The notes: generated by a model from the letters alone, not told the origin. 64,000 bases of DNA from Paenibacillus arenosi (GCF_014841135.1 NZ_JACYTN010000003.1:62001-126000), one strand, 5' to 3'. Positions 24,925-34,573 are shown, numbered from the stretch's first letter. Program-made: numbers and translations.

Positions 24925-26586
24925 ATGACAGAAACAGTAGCAAACACAATTAAGAATGAAAAAGAAGTAAAGTGGTGGCAGACGGCTGTTATTTATCAAA
25001 TTTACCCGCGCAGCTTCCAAGATAGCGATGGAGACGGAATTGGCGATCTAAGAGGGATCATTAATCGAATCGACTATTTGAAGTTGCTAGGAATTACGGC
25101 AATCTGGTTGTCACCTGTTTATAAGTCCCCTAATGATGACAATGGATATGACATTAGTGATTACCAAGACATTATGGATGAGTTCGGTACGATGGCAGAT
25201 ATGGACGAATTGCTTGCGAAGGCGAATGCAGCAGGTATTCGCATCATTATGGACCTCGTCGTGAATCATACATCTGATGAGCATAAATGGTTTGTTGAAG
25301 CGAAGAAGGGTACAGACAACGAGTACCGCGATTACTACATTTGGCGTGATCCGGTGAATGGGGATGTGCCGAATGGTCTAGGCTCTATCTTTAGCGGTTC
25401 TGCTTGGGAGATGGATGAAGCGAGCGGCCAATATTTCTTGCATCTATTCAGCAAGCGTCAACCGGACTTGAACTGGGAGAATCCGAAAGTGCGCCAAGAA
25501 GTGTACGACATGATGAACTTCTGGCTCGATAAAGGTGTAGGCGGTTTCCGTATGGATGTTATCGATCTCATAGGAAAGATTCCGGATCAGGGGATTACAG
25601 GCAACGGCCCAAAGCTTCATGAGTATTTGCAGGAAATGAACCAGCAAACATTCGGCAAGCATGATGTAATGACAGTAGGCGAAACATGGGGAGCGACTCC
25701 AGAAATCGCAAAGCTGTACTCCGATCCAGCACGTAACGAGATGTCTATGGTGTTCCAATTTGAACATATTGGTCTTGACCAGCAAGAGGGTAAAGACAAA
25801 TGGGATCTTAAGCCTTTGAGCATTGCTGAATTGAAAAATGTACTTGTGAAGTGGCAAGTTTCCTTGGGCAACGAAGGATGGAACAGCTTGTTCTGGAACA
25901 ACCATGACCTTCCGCGCATCGTGTCCAGATGGGGTAACGATAAACAATACCATGAGCAAAGCGCAAAAATGTTCGCTATTCTTCTGCACATGATGAAAGG
26001 TACGCCTTACATTTATCAAGGGGAAGAGATCGGAATGACGAACTGCCCGGTATCCAGCATTGATGAAGTAGAAGATATTGAAGCGGTAAATATGTATCAT
26101 GATCGTTTGGCAAAAGGGTACGCGGTTGAGGATATTATCCATTCCATTAATGCAAAAGGACGCGACAATGCTCGTACGCCAATGCAATGGGATGATAGCG
26201 CCAATGGTGGCTTTACGACAGGTACGCCGTGGCTGCATGTGAATAAGAATCACAAGACGATCAATGTACAGCAGAATCTCGATAATCCAGATTCTATTTT
26301 CTACACGTATCAGCGCTTGATTCAGATTCGTCAAGAAAACCCAATCGTTGTATGGGGCGAAATCGAATTGATCGAGAACACGCATGAAGATGTGTTTGCG
26401 TACTATCGCTTGTACGAAGGTGGGAAATGGCTCGTTGCGGCAAATATGTCGGAGCAGGAACATGGCTTCTCTGTAAATGAGGATGTTTCAGAGATCATTA
26501 TGAGCAACTACAACCGTACGGAGTTAGATGCGAAGCAACTGACGCTGAAGCCATATGAGGCATTTGCGGTTAAGGTGAAGGCTTAG
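24925..26586 (+). CDS. malL: GH13 alpha-glucosidase (oligo-1,6-glucosidase type)
   Basis: 553 residues, typical for oligo-1,6-glucosidase / MalL. Conserved GH13 regions are seen in order: QIYPRSFQDSDGDGIGDLRG, DLVVNHTSDEHKWF, GFRMDVIDLI with the nucleophile Asp, VGETWG with the acid/base Glu, and WNNHDLPRIVSRWG with the third Asp, then RTPMQWDDSANGGFT. The Val in DLVVNHTSDEH (DVVVNH-like region) is the mark of alpha-1,6/alpha-1,4 glucosidases of this clade. It lacks a signal peptide, so it acts on imported oligosaccharides. The ATG at 24925 lies ten bases after AAAGGA. Control is probably by the LacI protein upstream; trehalose-6-phosphate hydrolase is the main alternative. Confidence 0.9.
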   Translation: MTETVANTIKNEKEVKWWQTAVIYQIYPRSFQDSDGDGIGDLRGIINRIDYLKLLGITAIWLSPVYKSPNDDNGYDISDYQDIMDEFGTMADMDELLAKANAAGIRIIMDLVVNHTSDEHKWFVEAKKGTDNEYRDYYIWRDPVNGDVPNGLGSIFSGSAWEMDEASGQYFLHLFSKRQPDLNWENPKVRQEVYDMMNFWLDKGVGGFRMDVIDLIGKIPDQGITGNGPKLHEYLQEMNQQTFGKHDVMTVGETWGATPEIAKLYSDPARNEMSMVFQFEHIGLDQQEGKDKWDLKPLSIAELKNVLVKWQVSLGNEGWNSLFWNNHDLPRIVSRWGNDKQYHEQSAKMFAILLHMMKGTPYIYQGEEIGMTNCPVSSIDEVEDIEAVNMYHDRLAKGYAVEDIIHSINAKGRDNARTPMQWDDSANGGFTTGTPWLHVNKNHKTINVQQNLDNPDSIFYTYQRLIQIRQENPIVVWGEIELIENTHEDVFAYYRLYEGGKWLVAANMSEQEHGFSVNEDVSEIIMSNYNRTELDAKQLTLKPYEAFAVKVKA

Positions 26587-26624
26587 ATGTAAGGCAGTAC
26601 ATTTTTAAAGACAATAGAATTTAG

Positions 26625-26653
26625 GCTCACACAACTTTTGTGTGGGCTTTTTT
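26625..26653 (+). terminator. Terminator after the alpha-glucosidase gene
   Basis: Ten-pair stem GCTCACACAA with TTGTGTGGGC (one G-U, 3-base loop) followed by six Ts. Confidence 0.9.
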
Positions 26654-26807
26654 ATATGACTGATCATTTATATGTTGTGGTATAATATGGTGGAATGAAA
26701 GGTGTGAGAAGGATGTAGTCGCCAATAGAAATATAGATTCTCGCGCAAGATCTCCACCGGTATTTTTGCCGAGGGATAACCATTTATTAAACATGTGGAG
26801 GGTCTAT

Positions 26808-27359
26808 ATGATAAACAACATTTGGTCAGGTAAAAAAGTTAGACTACGCGCCATTCTGCCTACAGATTGGGCGAAGTTCCATCATAATGATTTTGATTCG
26901 GAGAGTGCTAGACTTAGCGATGTCATCTATTTCCCAAGGTCGGAAGAAGGAACAAAGACTTGGGCGGAGCATCAAGCTGCTCAAGGTCCGAACGGGGATA
27001 ATATAATGCTTGCCATTGAAACGAACGATGGTGAACTTGTGGGTAGTATCAGTACGCGTAGCTGCGATCCACGTCACGGAACGTTTAAGTATGGGGTAGC
27101 TGTGTTTCGGGAGCATTGGCGTAAAGGCTATGCTTCGGAAGCCGTCATGATTGTACTGCGCTATTATTTCGACGAGCTCCGTTATCAGAAAGTGAATGCA
27201 CATGTATATGCTTTCAACGACGGTTCCACTGCCTTGCAGGAGCGACTTGGGTTCGTTCAAGAGGGAAGACTGCGGAATATGATATTTACTAAGGGACAGC
27301 ACTTTGATGAGTTTGTATATGGCTTAACGAAGAGTGAGTATGAACAGTTGAAAAAATAG
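26808..27359 (+). CDS. GNAT-family N-acetyltransferase (RimJ/RimL-like)
   Basis: 183 residues. KVRLRAILPTDWAKF starts the fold; GELVGSISTRSCDPRHGTFKYGVAVF, REHWRKGYASEAVMIVLRYYF (acetyl-CoA loop with the R/Q-x-x-G-x-A pattern) and YAFNDGSTALQERLGFVQEGRLR place it with ribosomal-protein-type or antibiotic-type GNAT enzymes. The start at 26808 is set by GGAGGGTCTAT; an in-frame start 14 codons earlier has no site. It has its own promoter-like TATAAT near 26681 and a terminator. The substrate is unknown. Confidence 0.87.
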   Translation: MINNIWSGKKVRLRAILPTDWAKFHHNDFDSESARLSDVIYFPRSEEGTKTWAEHQAAQGPNGDNIMLAIETNDGELVGSISTRSCDPRHGTFKYGVAVFREHWRKGYASEAVMIVLRYYFDELRYQKVNAHVYAFNDGSTALQERLGFVQEGRLRNMIFTKGQHFDEFVYGLTKSEYEQLKK

Positions 27360-27462
27360 AATGTTAAAAAGAAGTAGAATGGCTGCTAGTAATAACCTTG
27401 ATGGAAAAATAAGCGTCTACTACTGCATCTATAATCTCTTGGACTTAGCAAGAAGGATTTGA

Positions 27463-27491
27463 AGACACATGAAATTTATGTGTCTTTTTCT
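27463..27491 (+). terminator. Terminator after the GNAT gene
   Basis: Eight-pair stem AGACACAT with ATGTGTCT followed by TTTTC, about 105 bases past the stop at 27359. Confidence 0.75.
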
Positions 27492-27650
27492 TATGCGTAG
27501 GAACGCTCTATCAATTGCTATGAAAATAGTGCACTTTTAGTACAGGTATATAACTTTATATATTGTTTCATAGATACAGTTGTGCTATAGTATCATATTG
27601 TCACAATTAAATGAACATATGAATATATTATCAATAGTGGGGGAATTGTC

Positions 27651-30017
27651 GTGAAGAAGTCAGTTGTATCATTCTTGACACTTGTTATGTTAATGACATT
27701 ATTAAGCGTTGCTCCTGTATCTGCGCAAAGCAAGTATACAGGTGGGTTGCTAGATGGAGTTCAATTAAATGTAGGTCCTGCAGTAGGAACTCTTGGTAAA
27801 ACTTCTACAAAAATGACAGATAATAATGAATCTACAGAAGAGAATAAAGGAAATGTTGTAGTGTGGCATAGTTTCGCAACACCTCAAGAAATTTCTGCAG
27901 TTATTGTAAATGGAAGCGAAAATCAAACGGTAGAATTCTATGATGCTGGTCAAAATCTATTATCTTCGTACACGAAGATAAACAGTCAAACGGGGGTTCA
28001 GTCTTTAGAAACGCCCGTAAAAAATGTATCGATGGTTGTATTGCGTGGAAGCGGAATATGGGTAAAGGAATTTAATGTATTTAGCAAACCATCAACACCG
28101 CCATCTGCGACAAGAATTGATTGGATTCAAGCAGGTGATAAAGTCGTAAGCTTGGATTGGGCTAATGTCGGGGCAAAATCGTATGATGTAAAACGCAGCA
28201 CATCCTCTGGAGGACCGTACTCAACAATCGTAGCATCCGATGTAACAGGCACAACATATACAGATAACACAGTTAATAATGGTACTACATACTATTATAT
28301 TGTAGTAGCGAAAAATGAAGCAGGTGGAATAGATTCTCCACAAAGGTTTATTAAGCCTACTGCAACGAAGTATACAGGTGGTTTACTGGATGGAATAACG
28401 TTAAGTGTAGGTTCGAAAATAGGAGAGTCACAACTAAAGAGTAAAAAAATGACAGATAACGATGAAACTTCTGAAGAGAATAAAGGGCATGGTGCAGTTT
28501 GGCATACTTTTGCAACACCTCAAGAGATTTCCGCAGTAATTTTTAACGGAAGTGATAATCAAACGGTAGAATTCTATGATGTAAATCAAAATCTATTATC
28601 TACATACACGAAGATAAACAATCAAACTGGAATTCAGTCATTAGAAACGCCCGTAAAAAATGTATCGATGGTTGTATTGCGCGGAAGCGGAATATGGGTA
28701 AAGGAATTTAATGTATTTGGCCAACCATCAACACCGCCATCTGCGACAAGAATTGATTGGATTCAAGCAGGTGATAAGGCTGTAAGTTTGGATTGGGTTC
28801 ATGTTGGTGCAAAATCGTATGATGTAAGACGTGGTACATCCTCTGGAGGCCCTTACTCAACACTCGTTGCCTCGGATGTAAAAGGTTTAACATTTATAGA
28901 TACTACGGTTAACAATGATACAATGTACTATTATGTTGTAGTAGCGAAAAATGAAGCAGGCAGAACAGAATCTCCAGAAGCGCCAATAAAACCGACTGCG
29001 ACTAAATATACAGGTGGATTGTTGGATATGCTTCCGATAAAAATAGGAACGAAATACGGCGAGGTAAAGTCCACTAGTAAGAAAATGACAGATAATAATA
29101 TAAAGACTGAAGACAACGTTGGAGGAGGTATGGGTTGGTATACCTTTAACTCTCCTAAAGAAATCTCTTCCGTAATTGCTAATGGAAGTACTGGTTTAGT
29201 TGTTGAGTTCTATGATAAAGATGATAACTTGTTGTACACACATAAGGTAAGCTTAAATGATAAAGTTGAAACACTTCCATCTCCAGTAAAGAATGTTCAG
29301 ACTGTCATGATCAGAGGAATGTGGGTTAAAGAGTGGAACGTCTTTGGTAAGAGTGAGCTACCACCGACAGAAGCACCTATGAACCTGATTGCAACAGCAG
29401 GTGATGCACAAGTAACATTGAACTGGGACAGTGTAAAAGGCGCAACGAAGTATAACGTGAAGCGTGCAACAACTGCAGGTGGTGCTTACACGACGGTAGC
29501 GTCAGTAGATGGAACAAAGACTAGCTATATTGACAAAGGTTTGACGAATGGTACAACATACTATTATGTTGTTACTGCGGTAGGTCAAGCAGGAGAAAGT
29601 ACGAACTCTAATGAAGCGTCAGCTACTCCTAAGGCTGGTGTTGTAGAACCAGAACCGAAGCCAGAGCCAACACCAGATCCGGATCCGAACCAAGGTAAAG
29701 ATATGGGGGATCGAGCTATCCTAACTTTGACATTGGATAACGGTACCGAGAAAGAGTACGACTTGTCGATGACAGAGGTAAATGCATTTTTGACATGGTA
29801 TGATGCGCGTGCAGAAGGCAAAGGCAAATTGACATTTGCATTTGACAAGCACGACAATAATCGCGGTCCATTTAAAAAGCGTAAAGAGTATATTAAGTTC
29901 GATAGCATTTATAACTTTGAAGTAAACGGTTATGAAACTGGAGCGGGTAATGAGGGTACAGAAAAGCCACAGCCGCAGCCAGAACCGACACCGATTCCTG
30001 AGGAAGAATTACATTAG
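27651..30017 (+). CDS. Large secreted repeat protein with fibronectin type III domains
   Basis: 788 residues. A signal peptide (MKKSVVSFLTLVMLMTLLSV, cut after APVSA) precedes three modules of about 122 residues, each starting KYTGGLLDG at 28, 240 and 452 and ending WVKEFNVFG. Each resembles a discoidin-like jelly roll (TVEFYD, IWVKEFNV). Each is followed by a fibronectin type III domain with LDWANVGAKSYDVKRS and TYYYVVVAKNEAG. A Pro/Glu-rich linker, an 80-residue end domain (RAILTLTLDNGTEKEYDLS) and a Pro-rich tail close the protein. The architecture suggests surface or extracellular carbohydrate binding; no catalytic domain is visible. The start is GTG at 27651 after GGGGGA. Confidence 0.85.
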   Translation: MKKSVVSFLTLVMLMTLLSVAPVSAQSKYTGGLLDGVQLNVGPAVGTLGKTSTKMTDNNESTEENKGNVVVWHSFATPQEISAVIVNGSENQTVEFYDAGQNLLSSYTKINSQTGVQSLETPVKNVSMVVLRGSGIWVKEFNVFSKPSTPPSATRIDWIQAGDKVVSLDWANVGAKSYDVKRSTSSGGPYSTIVASDVTGTTYTDNTVNNGTTYYYIVVAKNEAGGIDSPQRFIKPTATKYTGGLLDGITLSVGSKIGESQLKSKKMTDNDETSEENKGHGAVWHTFATPQEISAVIFNGSDNQTVEFYDVNQNLLSTYTKINNQTGIQSLETPVKNVSMVVLRGSGIWVKEFNVFGQPSTPPSATRIDWIQAGDKAVSLDWVHVGAKSYDVRRGTSSGGPYSTLVASDVKGLTFIDTTVNNDTMYYYVVVAKNEAGRTESPEAPIKPTATKYTGGLLDMLPIKIGTKYGEVKSTSKKMTDNNIKTEDNVGGGMGWYTFNSPKEISSVIANGSTGLVVEFYDKDDNLLYTHKVSLNDKVETLPSPVKNVQTVMIRGMWVKEWNVFGKSELPPTEAPMNLIATAGDAQVTLNWDSVKGATKYNVKRATTAGGAYTTVASVDGTKTSYIDKGLTNGTTYYYVVTAVGQAGESTNSNEASATPKAGVVEPEPKPEPTPDPDPNQGKDMGDRAILTLTLDNGTEKEYDLSMTEVNAFLTWYDARAEGKGKLTFAFDKHDNNRGPFKKRKEYIKFDSIYNFEVNGYETGAGNEGTEKPQPQPEPTPIPEEELH
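27732..29639 (+). repeat. 636-base tandem coding repeat inside the secreted protein gene
   Basis: The motif encoding KYTGGLLD begins at 27732, 28368 and 29004, exactly 636 bases (212 codons) apart each time. The first two copies are very similar at DNA level; the third is more diverged, above all in its fibronectin part. Confidence 0.85.
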
Positions 30018-30047
30018 GATAACGTATTACTATACCAAACAGAAAAG

Positions 30048-30087
30048 TCCATGGAGCAGTCATTTGACTGCACTATGGACTTCTTCT
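30048..30087 (+). terminator. Terminator after the secreted repeat protein gene
   Basis: Two-part stem AAGTCCAT / ATGGACTT enclosing GCAGTCA / TGACTGC, followed by CTTCTTCT. It lies between converging genes. Confidence 0.75.
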
Positions 30088-30167
30088 ATGGCTAGCGTGT
30101 AGTTTATAGTGAACACCTTCAATTGCAAACTTGTACATGAGCAACTAATGTTGATTCGGTTTCGCTT

Positions 30168-30482
30168 CTACGAAACTCTAAACAGATGGGCAGTAAAAAT
30201 AAAAACCACGGCCAGTATCATTTGAAACATAGGAATCAAGGGGAAAATGATGCTCCTGCGCTTGTTCCTCCTTATCATATACACAACCAAACAGATGATA
30301 TAAGTTAACGGATATATACTGGTCAAAAAGATAAAGGTGTAAGTCAGTACAAGCGTGAAGCCTTTCTCCACATAAGGATAGGCTGCCAACTGCATAATAT
30401 TATCCATCATGATAAATGGATATAGGAATAGAGGAAGTCCCCCTGCAATCAATAAAGTGATGCTCGTTATTTTTTTGTTCAA
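30168..30482 (-). CDS. Small membrane protein of unknown function
   Basis: 104 residues with three hydrophobic segments: ITLLIAGGLPLFLYPFIM, TLVLTYTFIFLTSIYPLTYIIC and FPLIPMFQMILAVVFIFT, with a basic loop RRNKRR between the last two. No family is recognised. The start is TTG at 30482 (five bases after GAGGTG). It follows the LCP gene by 31 bases on the same strand and is probably cotranscribed. Confidence 0.6.
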   Translation of the reverse strand: MNKKITSITLLIAGGLPLFLYPFIMMDNIMQLAAYPYVEKGFTLVLTYTFIFLTSIYPLTYIICLVVYMIRRNKRRSIIFPLIPMFQMILAVVFIFTAHLFRVS

Positions 30483-30513
30483 TTACGCACCTCGATTATG
30501 AACGACATGCCAA

Positions 30514-31641
30514 CTACTCTTCTTGTTTCACCTTAGGATCAATTAATTGCTCTACAGCAGTATTCGGGTCCATCCAGTTGGTGATCAATTGCTTCGTATA
30601 CTCAACATCCTCAGGAATCAGTTCATAGTACCAGTAGTCGGTACGCACGCCTTTTCCTTGCATCATATAGTTGCTAATCGGCGGCAGCGAATCCTTCATA
30701 AAAAATTCCTTCGCCAGTGATACGATAAAGTCAGAGCTCATATTGGTCGTAAAGTTTGCCCCTGCAATATCGATGAATTCTGGTATTTTCGTAATGTTTT
30801 TAAGCGTCAACATTTCATCCATGACGGCATTTAGGAAAATACGCTGTCTCATCGTTCGGTTCATATCCGAATCTTCACGGTATCGAACATAGTTAAGGGC
30901 ATCTTCACCGTTGTAAATCGGCTTATTTGGCTCGATTCGGAGCTTCATATGGACTGGATTCTTGTTTTCGATAACCTCGGTAATGGGTAATTTAACGCCA
31001 CCTAAGGCATCTACAAAATCTTTCAACCCATTAAATCGAACCGATGCATAATAGTTAATTTTGGTCTGCAGCAAGTTCTCAACGGTAGCTACGCTCATTT
31101 TAGGGCCGCCGTAAGAATGAGCTGCGTTAATTTTCGTTTTCAGAGCATTCATGCCAATTTCGTCCATGCCGATAAGATCGACATAAGAGTCTCTTGGGAT
31201 CGAAATGAGCAAGATCTTATTGTCTTTTGGTCGGACAACGGAATAAATGATCGAATCAGAGAGACCGCGTTCATCGCCACGTGCATCCACCCCAAGCAGT
31301 AGCACAGAAAACGGATCGGTGTTCGTTCCTTGCTCGGTCTCGACTGGCTCAGTGCCGATAGTTTTATACGATCTATCTAGTGTTTCTTTAATATCTCCGG
31401 CTGCGATCGTATCGAATAGAAAGAGGCCAATTTGTTTTTTGAAAATAAAACCTAAGCCGCCCACGAGAATAAGTGCGATGAGTATATATATGGATATACG
31501 GTAATAGTTCCGTTTTTTCTTGTCTGTTCTTTTGGGCAAATCAACGGGTTTCTGTTCCGTTGTAGCTTCACTTGCTTGGACCTGTTCTTGATCCTGCTCT
31601 GCTTCTTTTTTTTCTATATCCTGCTTTGGCTCCTGCTCCAT
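30514..31641 (-). CDS. LytR-CpsA-Psr (LCP) family cell-wall polymer ligase
   Basis: 375 residues. A long acidic Gln/Glu-rich cytoplasmic head (1-45) and one membrane helix (YRISIYILIALILVGGLGFIF) precede the external LCP domain: FSVLLLGVDARGDERGLSDSIIYSVV, ILLISIPRDSYVDL, KINAAHSYGGPKM and ALNYVRYREDSDMNRTMRQR, which include the conserved Arg and Asp residues that bind the polyprenyl pyrophosphate. LCP enzymes attach teichoic or capsular polymers to peptidoglycan. The start at 31641 follows GGAGGAAGAA; an ATG seven codons earlier has no site. Confidence 0.92.
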   Translation of the reverse strand: MEQEPKQDIEKKEAEQDQEQVQASEATTEQKPVDLPKRTDKKKRNYYRISIYILIALILVGGLGFIFKKQIGLFLFDTIAAGDIKETLDRSYKTIGTEPVETEQGTNTDPFSVLLLGVDARGDERGLSDSIIYSVVRPKDNKILLISIPRDSYVDLIGMDEIGMNALKTKINAAHSYGGPKMSVATVENLLQTKINYYASVRFNGLKDFVDALGGVKLPITEVIENKNPVHMKLRIEPNKPIYNGEDALNYVRYREDSDMNRTMRQRIFLNAVMDEMLTLKNITKIPEFIDIAGANFTTNMSSDFIVSLAKEFFMKDSLPPISNYMMQGKGVRTDYWYYELIPEDVEYTKQLITNWMDPNTAVEQLIDPKVKQEE

Positions 31642-31892
31642 TTCTTCCTCCAGTCCCTTCATAATTTGATGGAATTATTTTCATGTTCCATATTACTAAC
31701 ATACACTGAAAGATCTATGAAAATCAAATGCACAGGCCATGTAAGTAGATGCGAAAAGGATTCAACCCCTCTGGCCAGCTTGCAAATGCTAGCGCAAAAG
31801 AGTTGAACCCTTCTCAAAATAAGTGATATGAATATCGATAACTCCCATTATTCCTTGAACTGAATAGCTGCGCCCCTCGATGCCTATCCCAT

Positions 31893-32459
31893 TTAAAAAT
31901 CGTACTCCGCATCCTTCTCCGCGCGAATTTTTGCATAAGCATCCGTAAGCTGTACCGTATCTTCCACTAACCGATCGATCCGGAACAAAATATCGTCATT
32001 AATGATTTCTTTACGATGAAAGTCTTTGTCTTCTAAAAATACATACGTGGGTACAATGTGTGCCTTCATATACGCTAAAATGGGTTTTACCTGCATGTCC
32101 ACCATAAGATAATGCCTCGCTGTTCCAGCCGTAACAAGTATACTGACCACCTTATCGCGGAATCCATTGACAGGCAGCAAATCAAATATATTTTTTAACG
32201 TCGCTGGAATGGAAGCTTGAAACGTTGGTGTGCCGATAATAATCGCATCCGCAGCCATAATCGTCTCCGTCACGAATCTCGTATCACCTTCATAGCCCGT
32301 ATAATTACGCCCATCACTAAAGACCATATCGTATTCGGCTAGGTCGAGCAGCGTAATTTCTGTGTCTGGATACTTATCACGAGCTTTCTGGAGTGTAACA
32401 TCCATCGCTGTTCTCGTTTTCGTTCCTACGTTGGAACCTGCAATCCCTACGATTTTCAT
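31893..32459 (-). CDS. NAD(P)H-dependent FMN reductase
   Basis: 188 residues of flavodoxin fold: KIVGIAGSNVGTKTRTAMDV (FMN phosphate loop), ITLLDLAEYD, ADAIIIGTPTFQASIPATLKNIFD and KVVSILVTAGTARHYLMVD. Probably reduces FMN with NADPH, and so could feed the flavin-dependent monooxygenase encoded 12 bases upstream in the same operon. The start at 32459 follows AAGGAGTGACGATC. Azo- or quinone-reductase activity is an alternative. Confidence 0.87.
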   Translation of the reverse strand: MKIVGIAGSNVGTKTRTAMDVTLQKARDKYPDTEITLLDLAEYDMVFSDGRNYTGYEGDTRFVTETIMAADAIIIGTPTFQASIPATLKNIFDLLPVNGFRDKVVSILVTAGTARHYLMVDMQVKPILAYMKAHIVPTYVFLEDKDFHRKEIINDDILFRIDRLVEDTVQLTDAYAKIRAEKDAEYDF

Positions 32460-32471
32460 GATCGTCACTCC

Positions 32472-33530
32472 TTATTTTTTGGCTGTATGCTTCTTCACGG
32501 CAGGAATGATCTCCGTTGCGAGCAATTCAATATTTTTCGCGATCTTATCGAATGGCACGCCGCCAAAATCGATCTCTGCCAAGAAGCGTTGGTTGCCATA
32601 AAGCTCATATTGGTAGAGCATTTTTTCAATAATTTGCTGCGGACTGCCGATCATTAACGCATCACGATGGTCTACCGCTTGCGCGAACTGCTGCTTCGGA
32701 TAGCCGCCGCCTTTCAACGCTTGCATACCCGCGTTAATATGTGGGTAGTATTCGCGAAGCGCATCTTGGGAATCTTTCGCTGTATATAGCAATCCTGTTG
32801 TCGCGATTGGCAGTGTAGCTGGGTTAAAGCCAGCCTTCTTCGCTGCCTCGCGATACGCGTCAACGGAATGCTTGAAGTTAATAGCAGGACCGCCAAGTGT
32901 CGTCAGCATCATAGGCACACCAGCATGTCCAGCTTTGATCGCGCTGGCAGGAGGGCCGCCTACTGCGCGCCAAATTGGCAAGACGCCATTCATAGGCTGT
33001 GGCAAAATAGATGCGTTTTTCAATGGTGCTCGGAACTGTCCTTCCCATGTCACCGTATCTTCATTGTTCAGCTTCATCAAAAGCTCCATTTTTTCCTCGA
33101 ACAATTCTTCGTAATCTCTTACATCATAACCAAGCAAGCTGTAAGCACCGACGCGTGAACCGCGACCTGCGACGATTTCAGCTCGACCATTCGAGATAAG
33201 ATCAAGTGTAGCGAAGTCCTCGTACACACGAACCGGATCGGAGGTGCTCAATACGGTTGCTGAGCTGGCCACTTTAATATTTTTCGTAGCTTGCGCGATA
33301 GCCCCAAGAATGACGGTATGCGCTTGGGTTGTAAAATGAGTTTGGTGGCTCTCACCGACTGCAAATACATCTAGCCCAGCTTCATCTGCAAGCTTACTCG
33401 CTTCAATCAATTCATGAATCCGCTGCTGGGAGCTAATCATTTCTCCTGTATGCGGGTTAGGTAAATGTTCCCCGATCGAATATAGTCCGATTTCTACACC
33501 TTTATCTGGCTCAATACGATATTGTTTCAT
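32472..33530 (-). CDS. LLM-class flavin-dependent monooxygenase
   Basis: 352 residues of bacterial-luciferase-like TIM barrel: VEIGLYSIGEHLPNP, ADEAGLDVFAVGESHQTHF, VASSATVLSTSDPVRVYEDFATLDLIS, GRAEIVAGRGS and SLLGYDVRDYEELFEEKMELL. The order of these motifs is that of group-1 flavin-dependent luciferase-like monooxygenases, which need FMNH2 from a separate reductase, here the next gene. It is read from the MarR-dioxygenase direction. The start follows GGGAGAG by eight bases. Confidence 0.9.
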   Translation of the reverse strand: MKQYRIEPDKGVEIGLYSIGEHLPNPHTGEMISSQQRIHELIEASKLADEAGLDVFAVGESHQTHFTTQAHTVILGAIAQATKNIKVASSATVLSTSDPVRVYEDFATLDLISNGRAEIVAGRGSRVGAYSLLGYDVRDYEELFEEKMELLMKLNNEDTVTWEGQFRAPLKNASILPQPMNGVLPIWRAVGGPPASAIKAGHAGVPMMLTTLGGPAINFKHSVDAYREAAKKAGFNPATLPIATTGLLYTAKDSQDALREYYPHINAGMQALKGGGYPKQQFAQAVDHRDALMIGSPQQIIEKMLYQYELYGNQRFLAEIDFGGVPFDKIAKNIELLATEIIPAVKKHTAKK

Positions 33531-33574
33531 GGATAATCTCTCCCTTGTTGTTGGTTTATTTACTTATCAGTCAA

Positions 33575-34516
33575 TCAATCTATGGGTGCTAACGCAGCTT
33601 CAATCTCTGCACGTCGGTCTTCTAAAAATGGCGGTAAATCTAATAGAATTCCGAGTTCTTCAACCGTTGAATCCACTGTAAATCCAGGGCCATCGGTTGC
33701 AATTTCAAATAAAATACCGTTCGATTCACGGAAATATAAGCTTTTGAAGTAGTAGCGATCGACAACTCCAGTGGACTGGAATCCGCGCTGCTTCACTGCC
33801 TCATCCCAATAGCGAAGTTCCTCTTCGTTGTTCACGCGAATCGCCAGGTGATGGACACTTCCTTTGCCATTTTTCTCAACAGGCCCATCTAATCGCTTAA
33901 TAACAATTTCACCGAAAGCTTGCCCAGCTACTGATTGGTAAATAGCTTCCTCATCCGTGCGAGATACTTCTGCGTATCCAAACGTGTCTTTCAACAAGTT
34001 TGCCAATCGGTCCAAGTAGCGTACCGTAATTTCAACGGTGCCAAGTCCTAGAATCCGATGCTGCTCTTCAACAGGGGAGTCTCCCCAAGCGGACCAGAAC
34101 CCAGGAATGTCTCCACCATTATGATTCAGCAACATTAGTCTCAAGCCATCTGGGTCTTCAAAGTGAATCGCATCTCGTCCGGCATATGTGGTAATGCCGC
34201 TGTGCTCAATATTGAATTGCTCCAAGCGCTCCAGCCAATATTTCAAGCTGTCATAGGATGGAACGAGCAGCCCAATTTGCGTGATAGCATTTGTGCCACG
34301 TACCGTCCTTCCTGCCATCGGCATTTCAAAGAATGATAGTTCCGTTCCCGCACTGCCTGTTAAGTCTCCGTAAAAGAGGTGATACATTTTCGGATTATCT
34401 TGGTTGACCGTCTTTTTCACGCGGCGTAAGCCAAGTATGTTTTTATAAAAATGATTATTTACGGATGCTGTTTTCGTTAGCATCGAAACGTGATGGTGTC
34501 CAGGAATCGTATACAT
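33575..34516 (-). CDS. Ring-cleaving dioxygenase of the glyoxalase/VOC family (MhqO-like)
   Basis: 313 residues made of two VOC halves: PGHHHVSMLTKTASVNNHFY with the first metal His, GRDAIHFEDPDGLRL, then LGLGTVEITVRYLDRLANLL, GSVHHLAIRVNNEEE with a second His, and YFKSLYFRESNGILFEIATD with the Glu ligand. This matches the MhqA/MhqO/MhqE hydroquinone dioxygenases controlled by the MarR protein MhqR in Bacillus. A MarR gene sits directly upstream and a perfect palindrome lies before the start. Opening of quinol or catechol rings is the probable role; the substrate is inferred. Confidence 0.88.
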   Translation of the reverse strand: MYTIPGHHHVSMLTKTASVNNHFYKNILGLRRVKKTVNQDNPKMYHLFYGDLTGSAGTELSFFEMPMAGRTVRGTNAITQIGLLVPSYDSLKYWLERLEQFNIEHSGITTYAGRDAIHFEDPDGLRLMLLNHNGGDIPGFWSAWGDSPVEEQHRILGLGTVEITVRYLDRLANLLKDTFGYAEVSRTDEEAIYQSVAGQAFGEIVIKRLDGPVEKNGKGSVHHLAIRVNNEEELRYWDEAVKQRGFQSTGVVDRYYFKSLYFRESNGILFEIATDGPGFTVDSTVEELGILLDLPPFLEDRRAEIEAALAPID

Positions 34517-34537
34517 GACAGTTCCTCCTTATTTTTA

Positions 34538-34553
34538 ACTTGACTAGTCAAGT
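34538..34553. promoter_or_regulatory. 16-base palindromic operator before the dioxygenase gene
   Basis: ACTTGACTAGTCAAGT is a perfect palindrome between the MarR stop and the dioxygenase start, a typical place and shape for a MarR dimer site. Confidence 0.65.
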
Positions 34554-34573
34554 GATAGTGTAAAAAATCCGTA

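Noticed and set aside
25444-26463. 339-codon minus-strand frame opposite the alpha-glucosidase
   Set aside because: It lies wholly antisense to a clear GH13 gene, has no ribosome site and no recognisable domain; its length follows from the base composition of the coding strand.
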